Below are positions 49,773 through 58,646 of a stretch of 64,000 bases of DNA, one piece after another (within the stretch, counting starts at the first letter, position 1; every line of letters starts with the position of its first letter). The DNA is from Gemmatimonas sp. (lineage in GTDB: Bacteria; Gemmatimonadota; Gemmatimonadetes; Gemmatimonadales; Gemmatimonadaceae). The position numbers were made by a program, and so were the translations under genes. The DNA is taken from positions 62,001 to 126,000 of the forward strand of contig JAABRL010000004.1 of the NCBI GenBank assembly GCA_011390935.1. Reading direction: 5' to 3'. A model generated the notes under the pieces. The model did not search any database and was not told the origin of the DNA. It saw nothing but the letters and a program-made list of their open reading frames with translations.

Positions 49773-50963
49773 ATGCCAACGTTCTCATACACGGCGCGCA
49801 CCAGTGGTGGTGAGCTCAAGCAGTCCACCATCGATGCCTCCTCACGCGATGAGGCCGTCAATCAGCTGCGTCGTCAGCGGCTGACGATCGTGAAGGTGGA
49901 CGAGAACCGGCCCACGAAGGCGCGCGGCAGCATCGGCATGCGCGACATCGTGATCTTCACGCGCCAGTTCTCCACCATGATCAACGCCGGTCTGCCGCTG
50001 GTGCAGGCGCTCGACATCCTCGCGAAGCAGAGCGAGAACAAGGCGTTGGCGCAGACGGTTCGTGAGGTCGTGTTCGAGGTGGAGAGCGGGCATACGGTGG
50101 CCGACGCCATGCGCAAGCATCCCAAGGCGTTCAGCGACCTGTACACGAACATGGTAGACGCCGGCGAAAAGGGCGGTATCCTGGACACCATTCTGGGCCG
50201 CCTCGCGGTGTTCCTCGAAAAGAACGACGCCCTGGTGCGCAAGGTGAAGGGCGCGATGATCTACCCCGCCGTCATCATGGGCGTGGCCGTCATCGCCATC
50301 GTGGTGCTGCTCTGGAAGGTGATTCCCGTGTTCCAGAACATGTTCGCCAGTGTGAGCATGGAGCTGCCGGCACCCACCAAGTTCGTGATCGGCATGTCGT
50401 CGTTCCTGAACAACTACTGGTGGGCCCTCATCGCCGGCGCGGTGGGCGCGGTGTTCGGCATCAAGCAGGCGTACGCCACCTCGGGTGGTCGCCTCATGAT
50501 CGACAAGTTCATGCTCAGGGTGCCGGTGCTGGGCGACGTGCTGCGCAAGTCGGCCGTGTCGCGCTTCACGCGCACGCTCGGCACGCTGATCTCGTCGGGC
50601 GTGAGCATTCTCGACGGCCTCGAGATCACGGCCAAGACGTCGGGCAACCGCGTGATTCAGGACGCGATCATGGAATCGCGCGCCAGCATCGCGGGTGGTG
50701 AGAGCATCTCCGCGCCACTGCAGAAGTCGCAGGTGTTCCCGCCCATGGTGATCAGCATGATCTCGGTGGGTGAACAGACCGGCGGCCTGGACGAGATGCT
50801 CACCAAGATCGCCGACTTCTACGATGACGAAGTGGACGCGGCCGTGAGCGGCCTGCTCAGCCTCCTGGAGCCGATCATGATCGTCTTCCTCGGCGTGGTG
50901 GTTGGCGGCATGATCGTGGCCATGTACCTGCCGATCTTCGACATGGTGAACGCGGTGCAGTAA
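49773..50963 (+). CDS. pilC: type IV pilus inner-membrane platform protein PilC (T2SF family)
   Basis: FTRQFSTMINAGLPLVQALDIL, TLGTLISSGVSILDGLEITAKTSGN, MISVGEQTGGLDEMLTKIADFYDDEVD. Confidence 0.95.
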   Translation: MPTFSYTARTSGGELKQSTIDASSRDEAVNQLRRQRLTIVKVDENRPTKARGSIGMRDIVIFTRQFSTMINAGLPLVQALDILAKQSENKALAQTVREVVFEVESGHTVADAMRKHPKAFSDLYTNMVDAGEKGGILDTILGRLAVFLEKNDALVRKVKGAMIYPAVIMGVAVIAIVVLLWKVIPVFQNMFASVSMELPAPTKFVIGMSSFLNNYWWALIAGAVGAVFGIKQAYATSGGRLMIDKFMLRVPVLGDVLRKSAVSRFTRTLGTLISSGVSILDGLEITAKTSGNRVIQDAIMESRASIAGGESISAPLQKSQVFPPMVISMISVGEQTGGLDEMLTKIADFYDDEVDAAVSGLLSLLEPIMIVFLGVVVGGMIVAMYLPIFDMVNAVQ

Positions 50964-51043
50964 GGGGGGACTGGAGTTGTTGGGCATCTCCCCTGCTGCC
51001 TGGCAACTGACGTGCCGTCGCCGTCGTCGAACGGAACAGTGAG

Positions 51044-51075
51044 AAGGCCCCGGATCTCTCCGGGGCCTTTTCGTT
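51044..51075 (+). terminator. Rho-independent terminator downstream of pilC
   Basis: AAGGCCCCGG-ATCTCT-CCGGGGCCTTTTCGTTT: GC stem plus T-rich tail. Confidence 0.85.
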
Positions 51076-51129
51076 TGGGCGCGGTCGACCCGACGGACCT
51101 CCGTTGCGGTCGGCGTCGGCCGTACGCGC

Positions 51130-52077
51130 TTGCCCGCCGGTTCCCGTATGGCGCGGACAATCGCGCCCGGGTTGGAGTACTCCGCGCTGGACGTGCATGA
51201 GCCGCGACCGGGCCGCCAACGCTCACTCGCTTACCCACGAGCTTGCCCACTAGCTTACCGCTGGAGCGACGATGGGAAGTGGTTCGAGGATCGCGGTCGC
51301 GTTGGTGGTGGTCCCGCCGAGTTTCGCTGGCCGGCGAGCGTGCTGGTGCACCGTGGCGGATTGTTCGTCTACGATCCGCAGAACTCGCTTGCACTGCGCT
51401 TCGATCTCGCCTCGGACACCGACACTGCCTATGCGAACACATCGCGCCTCACCGGCGATCCGATGCTGGTGCGACTGTTCGACAACACAGACGGTCCGCT
51501 GCTGATCGACGTGATTCGCGAAACCCGTCAGCGCACGTTCACACGGGTGACCGGCTTCGACAGCCTGCACGCACCCACTCCCGTCAGCCGACCGAGCGAC
51601 GTGAAGCCGTGTTCGCTCGGCGATGTGCTACGCATCTTTCCGTCGCCGTTCTCCCCGATACCGCTCACGGCACCCGTGGGCGACGGCGTGGTGCAGAGCG
51701 CCGCCGACGGTCGCTATCGACTGCTGTGGCACGACGCGCAGGGACAGCTGCGTCGCATCACAGCGCGTGCTGCCGCACGTACGCCAGTTACCGACGACGC
51801 GTTTCTGGCCGCCAACGCCGACTGGCAGCGCTTCAGTCATTCCATGCGCTCACCCGGCTGCGAGGGCGAGATCGTGCGCTATGCGGAAAAACCGAGCATT
51901 CGCGCGCGGCTCCCCGATCCCGACGGGAGACTGTGCGTGGAGCAGGAGCGCCCCGACGGCGTGTTCTACGAGGTCTGGTCCGGCGATTCGCTCGTGGCGC
52001 AGCTGCCCGCACCGGCGCGCGTGGCGACGCTTCCGTCCGCCATGCTCGGCGATCGACTGGCGGTCATTGGGGAGCTC
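51130..52077 (+). pseudogene. probable truncated 6-bladed beta-propeller-like protein remnant
   Basis: GRVGGGPAEFRWPASVLVHRGGLFVYDPQNSLALRFDLASD resembles NHL/6-bladed-propeller lipoproteins; no signal peptide; the ORF runs into the antisense of the next gene. Confidence 0.45.
51229..51262 (+). repeat. 12-nt short tandem repeat, about 2.8 units (gcttacccacga / gcttgcccacta / gcttaccgct)
   Basis: Direct reading of the sequence. Confidence 0.6.
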
Positions 52078-53295
52078 CTACCGCTGCACCATCTGCACCG
52101 CCCGCGCCAGCTTCTGCAACAACGGTCGAATCTCTCGCTCGTGCTCGTGCACCTCCTTCACGATCGCGCGCGCGTCCGCCTCGCTCACATGTTCGCCGCG
52201 CGTGCGCAGCGCATCCACCAGCTTGCGGGCGTCGGTCTCCACCCGAATGCCCTTGAGGGCATCGGGCGTCCCAGCGATCGTCACGGTGACCAGCAGCTCG
52301 ATCGCCGTACGGAACGACAGGTACCGCCCCGGCTTCTGGCTCAGCACACAGCCCAAGATCTCGCCGGCCAACTGCGACTTGCGTAGCGGCTTCATTGCGA
52401 CCGCGTCGGAATCGTAGTTGAGCAGATCGGACGGTCGAAAGAGCAGCGCCTCCACGATCACCCGCCACAGCGTCGGCGTGCGATGCTTGAGCACGGAGCG
52501 CACCTCGAGCGCGACCGACAACAGGTTGAGCACGGCGTGCACCAGCGCCTGGTTGTCCACGTACACCTTGAGCAGGCTCACGCCCTTGAACACGAGCTTC
52601 CCCGGCCCGATCATGGACGCCAGGCCCATGAGCACGGCCGCTTCATGCTCGGCGAGCAGCACCATGCCGCGGGCGCCCTTCGCGGCCTCGATATAGCCTG
52701 AGAAGCGCACCGTCTCCCGGAAACCGGTGCGTGTCTGTGCGAAGAACGCGTTGCGACGCGGTCCTTCAAGCTGCAGGTACACCACGGCCTGCGCCATGAC
52801 TTCGTAAATCAGCCGCACATCGTCACGGCCGAGTGACCACTGTTGCCCCGCGAGAACCGGCTCGTTCGCGCTGTTCGCGTCAACGCCCCACTGGTTGCGT
52901 GTGCCGAACTGAATGAGGTGGTACTCGTTGGGCGGAACTTCGCGTGGTTCGTGCGGAGAGCCGCGCTGCTCGGGGGGCAGTTCACCCGTCACCGGAGGTG
53001 CGGCGGGCGCCGTGGGCACCACAACGGGAGATGGCGTGGTTGGCAGTGACGAGGCCAACGCGTCGCGCAACTTGCCGCGCGTGATGTCGCCCACGATCCC
53101 ATCGGAGGTGACACGGGCGCGCGTCTGGAACCCGCGCACCGCCTCGGCGGTCAGGGGCCCGAACGAGCCATCCGCCGCGAGTCGTGGCATCGATGGCGTG
53201 CGCCACGCCGCTGGCAGCGCGTTCAATTGGGTCTGGAGTTCCGTCACCGCCGAACCGCGAGAGCCTCGGCGGAGCAGGGGCAGGGTGGTAGCCAT
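52078..53295 (-). CDS. peptidoglycan-binding (PG_binding_1) domain protein with unassigned C-terminal region
   Basis: LLRRGSRGSAVTELQTQLNAL...LAADGSFGPLTAEAVRGFQTRARVTSDGIVGDITRGKL; then a Pro-rich linker and a roughly 280-aa unassigned region. Confidence 0.75.
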   Translation of the reverse strand: MATTLPLLRRGSRGSAVTELQTQLNALPAAWRTPSMPRLAADGSFGPLTAEAVRGFQTRARVTSDGIVGDITRGKLRDALASSLPTTPSPVVVPTAPAAPPVTGELPPEQRGSPHEPREVPPNEYHLIQFGTRNQWGVDANSANEPVLAGQQWSLGRDDVRLIYEVMAQAVVYLQLEGPRRNAFFAQTRTGFRETVRFSGYIEAAKGARGMVLLAEHEAAVLMGLASMIGPGKLVFKGVSLLKVYVDNQALVHAVLNLLSVALEVRSVLKHRTPTLWRVIVEALLFRPSDLLNYDSDAVAMKPLRKSQLAGEILGCVLSQKPGRYLSFRTAIELLVTVTIAGTPDALKGIRVETDARKLVDALRTRGEHVSEADARAIVKEVHEHEREIRPLLQKLARAVQMVQR

Positions 53296-53501
53296 GAGGA
53301 TGCCGGTGAAAGCGTGAGAACGGTAGCCGCAGCACGGAGCGACCTGCAGGGACAGGCGGGCAAACCGCCCTCGCTCCGCCATCGACGTGCTGCGCGTGGA
53401 CTCGAATCACGCCTTGCCTCCTCAACGAGCGGCCCCCTATCGTGCGTTCTTCGGCGGACGTTGCGTGTACCGCCCTCTCTACCTCCCTCCCGGCTCCCCG
53501 A

Positions 53502-54857
53502 ATGGCTCCTCGCTTGCTTCTGCCGGCCCTGCTCGCCCTGGCCGCTCCCCTTGCGGCGCAGCAGCCCGCTCCGCTCCCGTCGCAGGAATCCCCCGCCATC
53601 CACGATCTCGTCGCGGCCGCCTCGCCCGCGCGCATCGAGGCCGACATTCGTACGCTCGTGGGCTTTGGCACGCGCCACACGCTCTCCGACACGCTGTCCG
53701 CCACGCGCGGCATCGGCGCCGCGCGACGGTGGATCTTCGCCGAGTTCCAGCGCATCTCGCAGGCCTGCGGCGGCTGCCTCGAGGTGCGCTATGTCTCCGA
53801 GGTGAAGAAAGCCGAGCCCACCGGGCGCATTCCGGTGGACGTGGAGATCGTGAATGTGGTGGCCGTGTTGCGCGGCCGAGTGGAGCCCGATCGCTACGTG
53901 CTGCTGGCCGGCGACATCGATTCGCGCGTGACCAACGTACTGAACGCGAAGGACAGCTCTCCCGGCGCGAATGACAACGCCAGCGGCATCGCGGCGCTGC
54001 TCGAAGCGGCGCGGCTGCTCAGCAAGCACACGCCGAATGCGAGCATTGCCTTTGCCGCGCTTTCGGCGGAAGAGCAGGGGCTCTTCGGTGGCGAGATCCT
54101 CGCGCGCCACGCGAAAGCCAACAACTGGCGCATCGATGCAATCATCAACAACGACATGGTCGGCAACATCGCCGGCATCGATGGCGTGATCGAAAACACC
54201 AAGGCGCGCGTGTTCGCGCCCGGGTTGCCGGCCGACACGCCGGCGTCGGAGCTGCGTCGCATTCTCACCAATGGGGGTGAACTCGACACGCCCTCGCGGC
54301 AGCTCGCGCGCTACATCGATCACACCGCCGATCGCTACTTCCCGAATCTCGACGTGGAAATTATCTACCGTCTCGATCGGTATGGACGCGGCGGTCACCA
54401 CACGCCGTTCTTCAACGCGGGTTTCCCCTCTGCGGTGCGGCTCATGGAGTCGCACGAGGACTACAACAAGCAGCATCAGGACATTCGCGTCGAAAACGGC
54501 ATCGCGTATGGCGACGTGATCGAGGGCGTGAACTTCCCCTATGCGGCGAGCATCTCGGCGCTCGATGCGGCCACGCTGCTGTCGCTCGCGTGGGCCCCGG
54601 CCGCGCCGGACTCGGTGCAGATTCGCGGTGCCGTGCGTCCGTCGCCGACCTTCCGCTGGAAGCGTTCCCCGTCGCCCGACGTGCTCGGCTATCGCATCTA
54701 CTGGCGCAAGCCGAGTGAGGTGAACTGGACGCAGAGTCGCTTCGTAGGTGATGTGACGGAGTACACGCTGCCGAATGTGATCATCGACAACTACTTTTTT
54801 GGCGTGGCGGCGGTGGGGCGGAACGGACAGGAGAGTCTGGTCGCGTTCCCGCGCTGA
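53502..54857 (+). CDS. secreted M28-family Zn peptidase with C-terminal FN3-like domain
   Basis: Signal peptide MAPRLLLPALLALAAPLAAQ; GANDNASGIAALLEAARLL, FAALSAEEQGLFGG, YGRGGHHTPFFNAGFPSAVRLMES. Confidence 0.85.
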   Translation: MAPRLLLPALLALAAPLAAQQPAPLPSQESPAIHDLVAAASPARIEADIRTLVGFGTRHTLSDTLSATRGIGAARRWIFAEFQRISQACGGCLEVRYVSEVKKAEPTGRIPVDVEIVNVVAVLRGRVEPDRYVLLAGDIDSRVTNVLNAKDSSPGANDNASGIAALLEAARLLSKHTPNASIAFAALSAEEQGLFGGEILARHAKANNWRIDAIINNDMVGNIAGIDGVIENTKARVFAPGLPADTPASELRRILTNGGELDTPSRQLARYIDHTADRYFPNLDVEIIYRLDRYGRGGHHTPFFNAGFPSAVRLMESHEDYNKQHQDIRVENGIAYGDVIEGVNFPYAASISALDAATLLSLAWAPAAPDSVQIRGAVRPSPTFRWKRSPSPDVLGYRIYWRKPSEVNWTQSRFVGDVTEYTLPNVIIDNYFFGVAAVGRNGQESLVAFPR

Positions 54858-54867
54858 CGTGCATGGT

Positions 54868-55398
54868 ATGCGCAGGGTGCGTGTTGCCGTCATCGCGTGC
54901 GTCGTGTCCCTCGGCTGTGATTTGCGCGACACGACCGCACACGCCGACGGTACACGACCGAGCGAAGCGCGTGACATCGGGGCGGTGCAGACCGCGGCGC
55001 TCACCGAGCTGTTTACCGTGCGTGAGCAAGCGACTGCGCTGCTGCTCTGGCGCGATTCGTTGCACACGGGACCCGTGTTCGACTCGCTCGGGCTCAGAGC
55101 CGCCCTCGATATCGCGACGCCAGCGTCACTTGTCGTCTCTCGTGTATCGCTCGCCGAGCTGGAGGCTCTGTTTGCGCAGCACCCCGATGGGTGGGCGGCG
55201 GTGTATGCCACGTATCCCGGCATTCCGGGGCTGGTGGAGGTCGGGCCGGTCACATTCGCCCCGGACGCACGCTCGGCGCAGATTGTCGTGGGTCGATCGT
55301 GCGGGGAGAACTGTCGCATGGCGTGGCGGATCACGCTCGACCGAGAAGACAGCCTCGAGTGGCGCGTGCGCGACGTTGGCGCGGTCGCCACGCGCTGA
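54868..55398 (+). CDS. hypothetical lipoprotein
   Basis: MRRVRVAVIACVVSLGCDLRD lipobox-like; no domain recognised. Confidence 0.5.
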   Translation: MRRVRVAVIACVVSLGCDLRDTTAHADGTRPSEARDIGAVQTAALTELFTVREQATALLLWRDSLHTGPVFDSLGLRAALDIATPASLVVSRVSLAELEALFAQHPDGWAAVYATYPGIPGLVEVGPVTFAPDARSAQIVVGRSCGENCRMAWRITLDREDSLEWRVRDVGAVATR

Positions 55399-55446
55399 CC
55401 GTTCGGTTTCGCCCGTCACTTTCGCGTCCTCCACCGCGTCGCTGAC

Positions 55447-56313
55447 ATGACCAGTACACTTCCCGAGTCCACACACATCGGCGCCGTGGCGCTGCAGGTC
55501 GCCGATCTGGCGCGTTCGATCGCGTGGTATCGCGATGTGATCGGTGCGCGCGTGCTCACTCGTGACGGTACCCGAGCCACGCTCGGCGCGCATGATGACG
55601 ATGCGACGCTGCTGGAGTTGCATGAACGCGCGGGCGCCGCGCCCATGCCCACACGTGGCCGGCTGGGGTTGTTTCACGTGGCGTGGCTGCTGCCGGATCG
55701 CGCCGCACTCGGCCGCTTCCTCGTGCACGCACGCACAACAGGCGAGCCGTTGGGCAGCGCCGATCACCTGGTGAGCGAAGCGTTCTACCTGCAGGACCCC
55801 GACGGGCTCGGTGTGGAGGTGTACGCCGACCGGCCGCGCGCCGCGTGGCGCGTGCAGGGACAGGAGGTGGAGATGGCCTCATTGCCAATCGATGCGGCGG
55901 GGCTGCAGGCGGCTTCCGCCAGCGAGCCGTGGACGGGGCTGCCCCCTCGCACGCGCATCGGGCATGTGCACCTGCACGTGGGGGATCTGGGGCGGAGCAC
56001 GACGTTCTATCGTGATGTGCTCGGGCTGGACGTCACGAACGCGCGATACCCCGGGGCGGTGTTCCTGGCGGCCGGGGGGTACCACCATCATCTGGGGACC
56101 AACCTCTGGGCGGGCCCGCATGCCGTGGCGGTGTCCGAGCAGGATGCGCGCCTGATGTGGTGGGAGCTGGTGGTGCCCGATGCGACGACACTGAGCGCGG
56201 TGGCGTTCCGCGCGGACGCGGCCGGCGCGCTGGCGCACCGCGAGTCGTCAGCGCGGCTGGTGCTGGCGGACCCGTGGGGCACTCGTCTGCACGTGGTGGT
56301 CTCGGGCGGCTGA
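55447..56313 (+). CDS. VOC (glyoxalase/dioxygenase-like) family protein, two VOC domains (CatE-like)
   Basis: IGAVALQVADLARSIAWYRDVIG ... LFHVAWLLPDRAALGRFL; IGHVHLHVGDLGRSTTFYRDVLGLD ... YHHHLGTNLWAG. Confidence 0.85.
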   Translation: MTSTLPESTHIGAVALQVADLARSIAWYRDVIGARVLTRDGTRATLGAHDDDATLLELHERAGAAPMPTRGRLGLFHVAWLLPDRAALGRFLVHARTTGEPLGSADHLVSEAFYLQDPDGLGVEVYADRPRAAWRVQGQEVEMASLPIDAAGLQAASASEPWTGLPPRTRIGHVHLHVGDLGRSTTFYRDVLGLDVTNARYPGAVFLAAGGYHHHLGTNLWAGPHAVAVSEQDARLMWWELVVPDATTLSAVAFRADAAGALAHRESSARLVLADPWGTRLHVVVSGG

Positions 56314-56474
56314 GCTCGGTGGGCTGTGTCCGGTCCGAATGAAACAATTCGCCTCATCTCACCGTGGAGAACGGGCGCGTACATTGCACCGCGTTGTTCT
56401 GCGCTCTAACATCCCGGGGTACCGGGTGCCCGTAGGGTACCGCGCTGCCCCTCGCCCTCCCAGGAGGCTGCACC

Positions 56475-57506
56475 ATGCCGTTCGGTTCGTTCCTCAAGAA
56501 GCAGTTCATCGACGTCATCCACTGGACCGAGGAAGGCCCCGGTGTCCTGATGGAGCGGTTCCCCATGGCGGACATGGAGATCCAGAACGGCGCCTCGCTC
56601 ACCGTGCGCGAGTCGCAGATGGCGCTCTTCGTGAACGAAGGGAAGGCCGCGGACGCGTTCAACCCCGGGCTGTACAAGCTCACCACGAACACGCTGCCGC
56701 TGCTCACGAACCTCAAGAACTGGGACAAGCTGTTCCAGTCGCCGTTCAAGAGCGACCTGTACTTCTTCTCCACGCGCCTGCAGACGAATCAGCGCTGGGG
56801 CACGCAGCAGCCGATCACGATTCGTGACAAGGAGTTCGGGGCCGTGCGTCTGCGCGGCTTCGGCGTGTACAGCTATCGCCTCACGAACCCGCTCGCGTTC
56901 CACCAGAACGTGGCCGGCACGCAGGCGCAGTACAGCGTGCCCGAACTCGAGCCGCAGCTGCGGAACGCGGTGATCACGTCGTTCACCACGGCGTTCGCCA
57001 ACTCGCAGGTGCCGTTCCTCGACATGGCCGCCAATCAGGGCGAGCTGGCCAAGCTCATCGCCAAGGAGCTCGCGCCGCAGTTCGAGCAGTATGGGCTCGA
57101 GCTTGCGAGCTTCACGGTGGAGAATCTGTCGCTGCCCGACGAGCTGCAGAAGCGTCTCGACGAGCGCATCAGCATGAACATGGTGGGTGATCTGCGGCAG
57201 TACGCGCAGTATCAGGCCGCACAGGCGATCCCCATCGCCGCGGCGAACGAAGGCGGTATGGCCGGCATGGGCGTCGGACTCGGTGCGGGCATGGGCATGG
57301 GCGGCATGATGGCCGATGCGATGCGTGGAGCGATGGCGCCTTCGGCACCGGCAGCTCCGGCTGCGCCTGCGGCTCCCGCGACGCCAACCGACGCGGCCGC
57401 GGGCGCCGCAGCGGTGACCGGGGCGACGAAGTTCTGCATTCACTGCGGCAAGTCGGTGGCGGCCGTGGCGAAGTTCTGCTCGGAATGTGGCGGCGCGCAG
57501 GGTTGA
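56475..57506 (+). CDS. SPFH-domain protein with C-terminal double zinc ribbon
   Basis: Virion-core/SPFH-type N-terminus (FLKKQFIDVIHWTEEGPGVLMERFPMADMEIQNGASLTVRESQMALFVNEGK); C-terminus FCIHCGKSVAAVAKFCSECGG. Confidence 0.85.
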   Translation: MPFGSFLKKQFIDVIHWTEEGPGVLMERFPMADMEIQNGASLTVRESQMALFVNEGKAADAFNPGLYKLTTNTLPLLTNLKNWDKLFQSPFKSDLYFFSTRLQTNQRWGTQQPITIRDKEFGAVRLRGFGVYSYRLTNPLAFHQNVAGTQAQYSVPELEPQLRNAVITSFTTAFANSQVPFLDMAANQGELAKLIAKELAPQFEQYGLELASFTVENLSLPDELQKRLDERISMNMVGDLRQYAQYQAAQAIPIAAANEGGMAGMGVGLGAGMGMGGMMADAMRGAMAPSAPAAPAAPAAPATPTDAAAGAAAVTGATKFCIHCGKSVAAVAKFCSECGGAQG

Positions 57507-57551
57507 GGTGAGCGCGCGCATCGCCACATCGTCGTGAATCACAGGCACGAG

Positions 57552-57971
57552 ATGAACGCGTCAGTCACGGGACGCGAATGGGTGGTGGAGGCGTTCGGCT
57601 GCGATGCCGAGCGCCTCACCAGCGTTGACGCCTTGCAACGCCTCTTCAATGCGGCGGTGCAGGAGCTCGCGTTGCATCCGGTTGGTGCGGCCGTGTGGCA
57701 TCAGTTTCCCACGCCCGGTGGCATCACCGGGATGTGGCTGCTCGCCGAGTCCCACCTCACGGTGCACACGTTTCCCGAGTTTGGCTCGGCGTGCATCAAC
57801 CTGTTCTGCTGCACGCCACGACGCGCGTGGGAATGGCAGACGCGGCTCGCGGAGCTGCTGGGTGCCACGGACGTGCGCGTGCGCAGCGTGCCGCGTGCGT
57901 ACGGGGCCGCAGACACGCCGGCGTCGCCGGAGGACGCGGCCGTCGTCGGCACATCCGAGGTGCTCGCGTGA
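57552..57971 (+). CDS. speD: S-adenosylmethionine decarboxylase proenzyme (SpeD/SpeH-like)
   Basis: LLAESHLTVHTFPEFGSACINLFCC contains the Ser cleavage/pyruvoyl-forming motif ESHLTxHTxPE. Confidence 0.85.
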   Translation: MNASVTGREWVVEAFGCDAERLTSVDALQRLFNAAVQELALHPVGAAVWHQFPTPGGITGMWLLAESHLTVHTFPEFGSACINLFCCTPRRAWEWQTRLAELLGATDVRVRSVPRAYGAADTPASPEDAAVVGTSEVLA

Positions 57972-58612
57972 CCGCACCAGCGGGTCAGCGCCATGCCTGC
58001 CCGAGCTGCGGCGCGTCGATCGTGTTCCTGTGGGCGCAGGCGGTGCAGACCACCTGCGAGTTCTGCAAGTCGGTGCTCGTGCGCACCGGCCTCGACCTCG
58101 AAAAGGTGGGCCAGCAGGCCGACTTCCCGGCCACGGCCTCGCCCGTGCAGATCGGTATGATGGGGCGCTGGGGGCAGCGCACCTTCACCGTGGTGGGGCG
58201 GCTCACCTACGAGTGGGCGCGCGGTCGCTGGAACGAATGGTATCTGCGACTGGGTGACGGCAATGGCGCCTGGCTCAGCGACGCGCAGTTGGAGTACGCG
58301 CTCACCACGGAAGTCGCACCGGGCAAGCCGCTCCCCGATCCGATGTCGCTCTCCGTGGGGGACACGGTCGCCACCGATCGCTATCGCTTCGTGGTCACCA
58401 ACATCACGCTCGCCGAGTACGTGGGCACGGAAGGCGAACTGCCGTTCGCGACCGGTGGTCGCGCGCTCAGCACCTTCGTGGACCTGATCACACAGAATGG
58501 AATCTTCGCCACGCTGGACGGCAGCGAGACGCCGCCGCTGCTCTTCATGGGCGACTACGTGAGCTGGGACGACATGGCGCCGCAGGGCGCCCGCGAGTTC
58601 GAGGGATGGTGA
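57968..58612 (+). CDS. DUF4178 domain protein with N-terminal zinc ribbon
   Basis: CPSCGAS...CEFCKS; VVGRLTYEWARGRWNEWYLRLGDGNGAWLSDAQ; GTGA overlap with speD. Confidence 0.8.
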   Translation: MTAPAGQRHACPSCGASIVFLWAQAVQTTCEFCKSVLVRTGLDLEKVGQQADFPATASPVQIGMMGRWGQRTFTVVGRLTYEWARGRWNEWYLRLGDGNGAWLSDAQLEYALTTEVAPGKPLPDPMSLSVGDTVATDRYRFVVTNITLAEYVGTEGELPFATGGRALSTFVDLITQNGIFATLDGSETPPLLFMGDYVSWDDMAPQGAREFEGW

Positions 58613-58646
58613 CCGGACGCAACGCTCATCTCCCGGAGCGCGGTGC

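Noticed and set aside
53244-55391. 715-aa minus-strand ORF
   Set aside because: Antisense of the M28 peptidase and hypothetical lipoprotein, both with signal peptides and plausible domains
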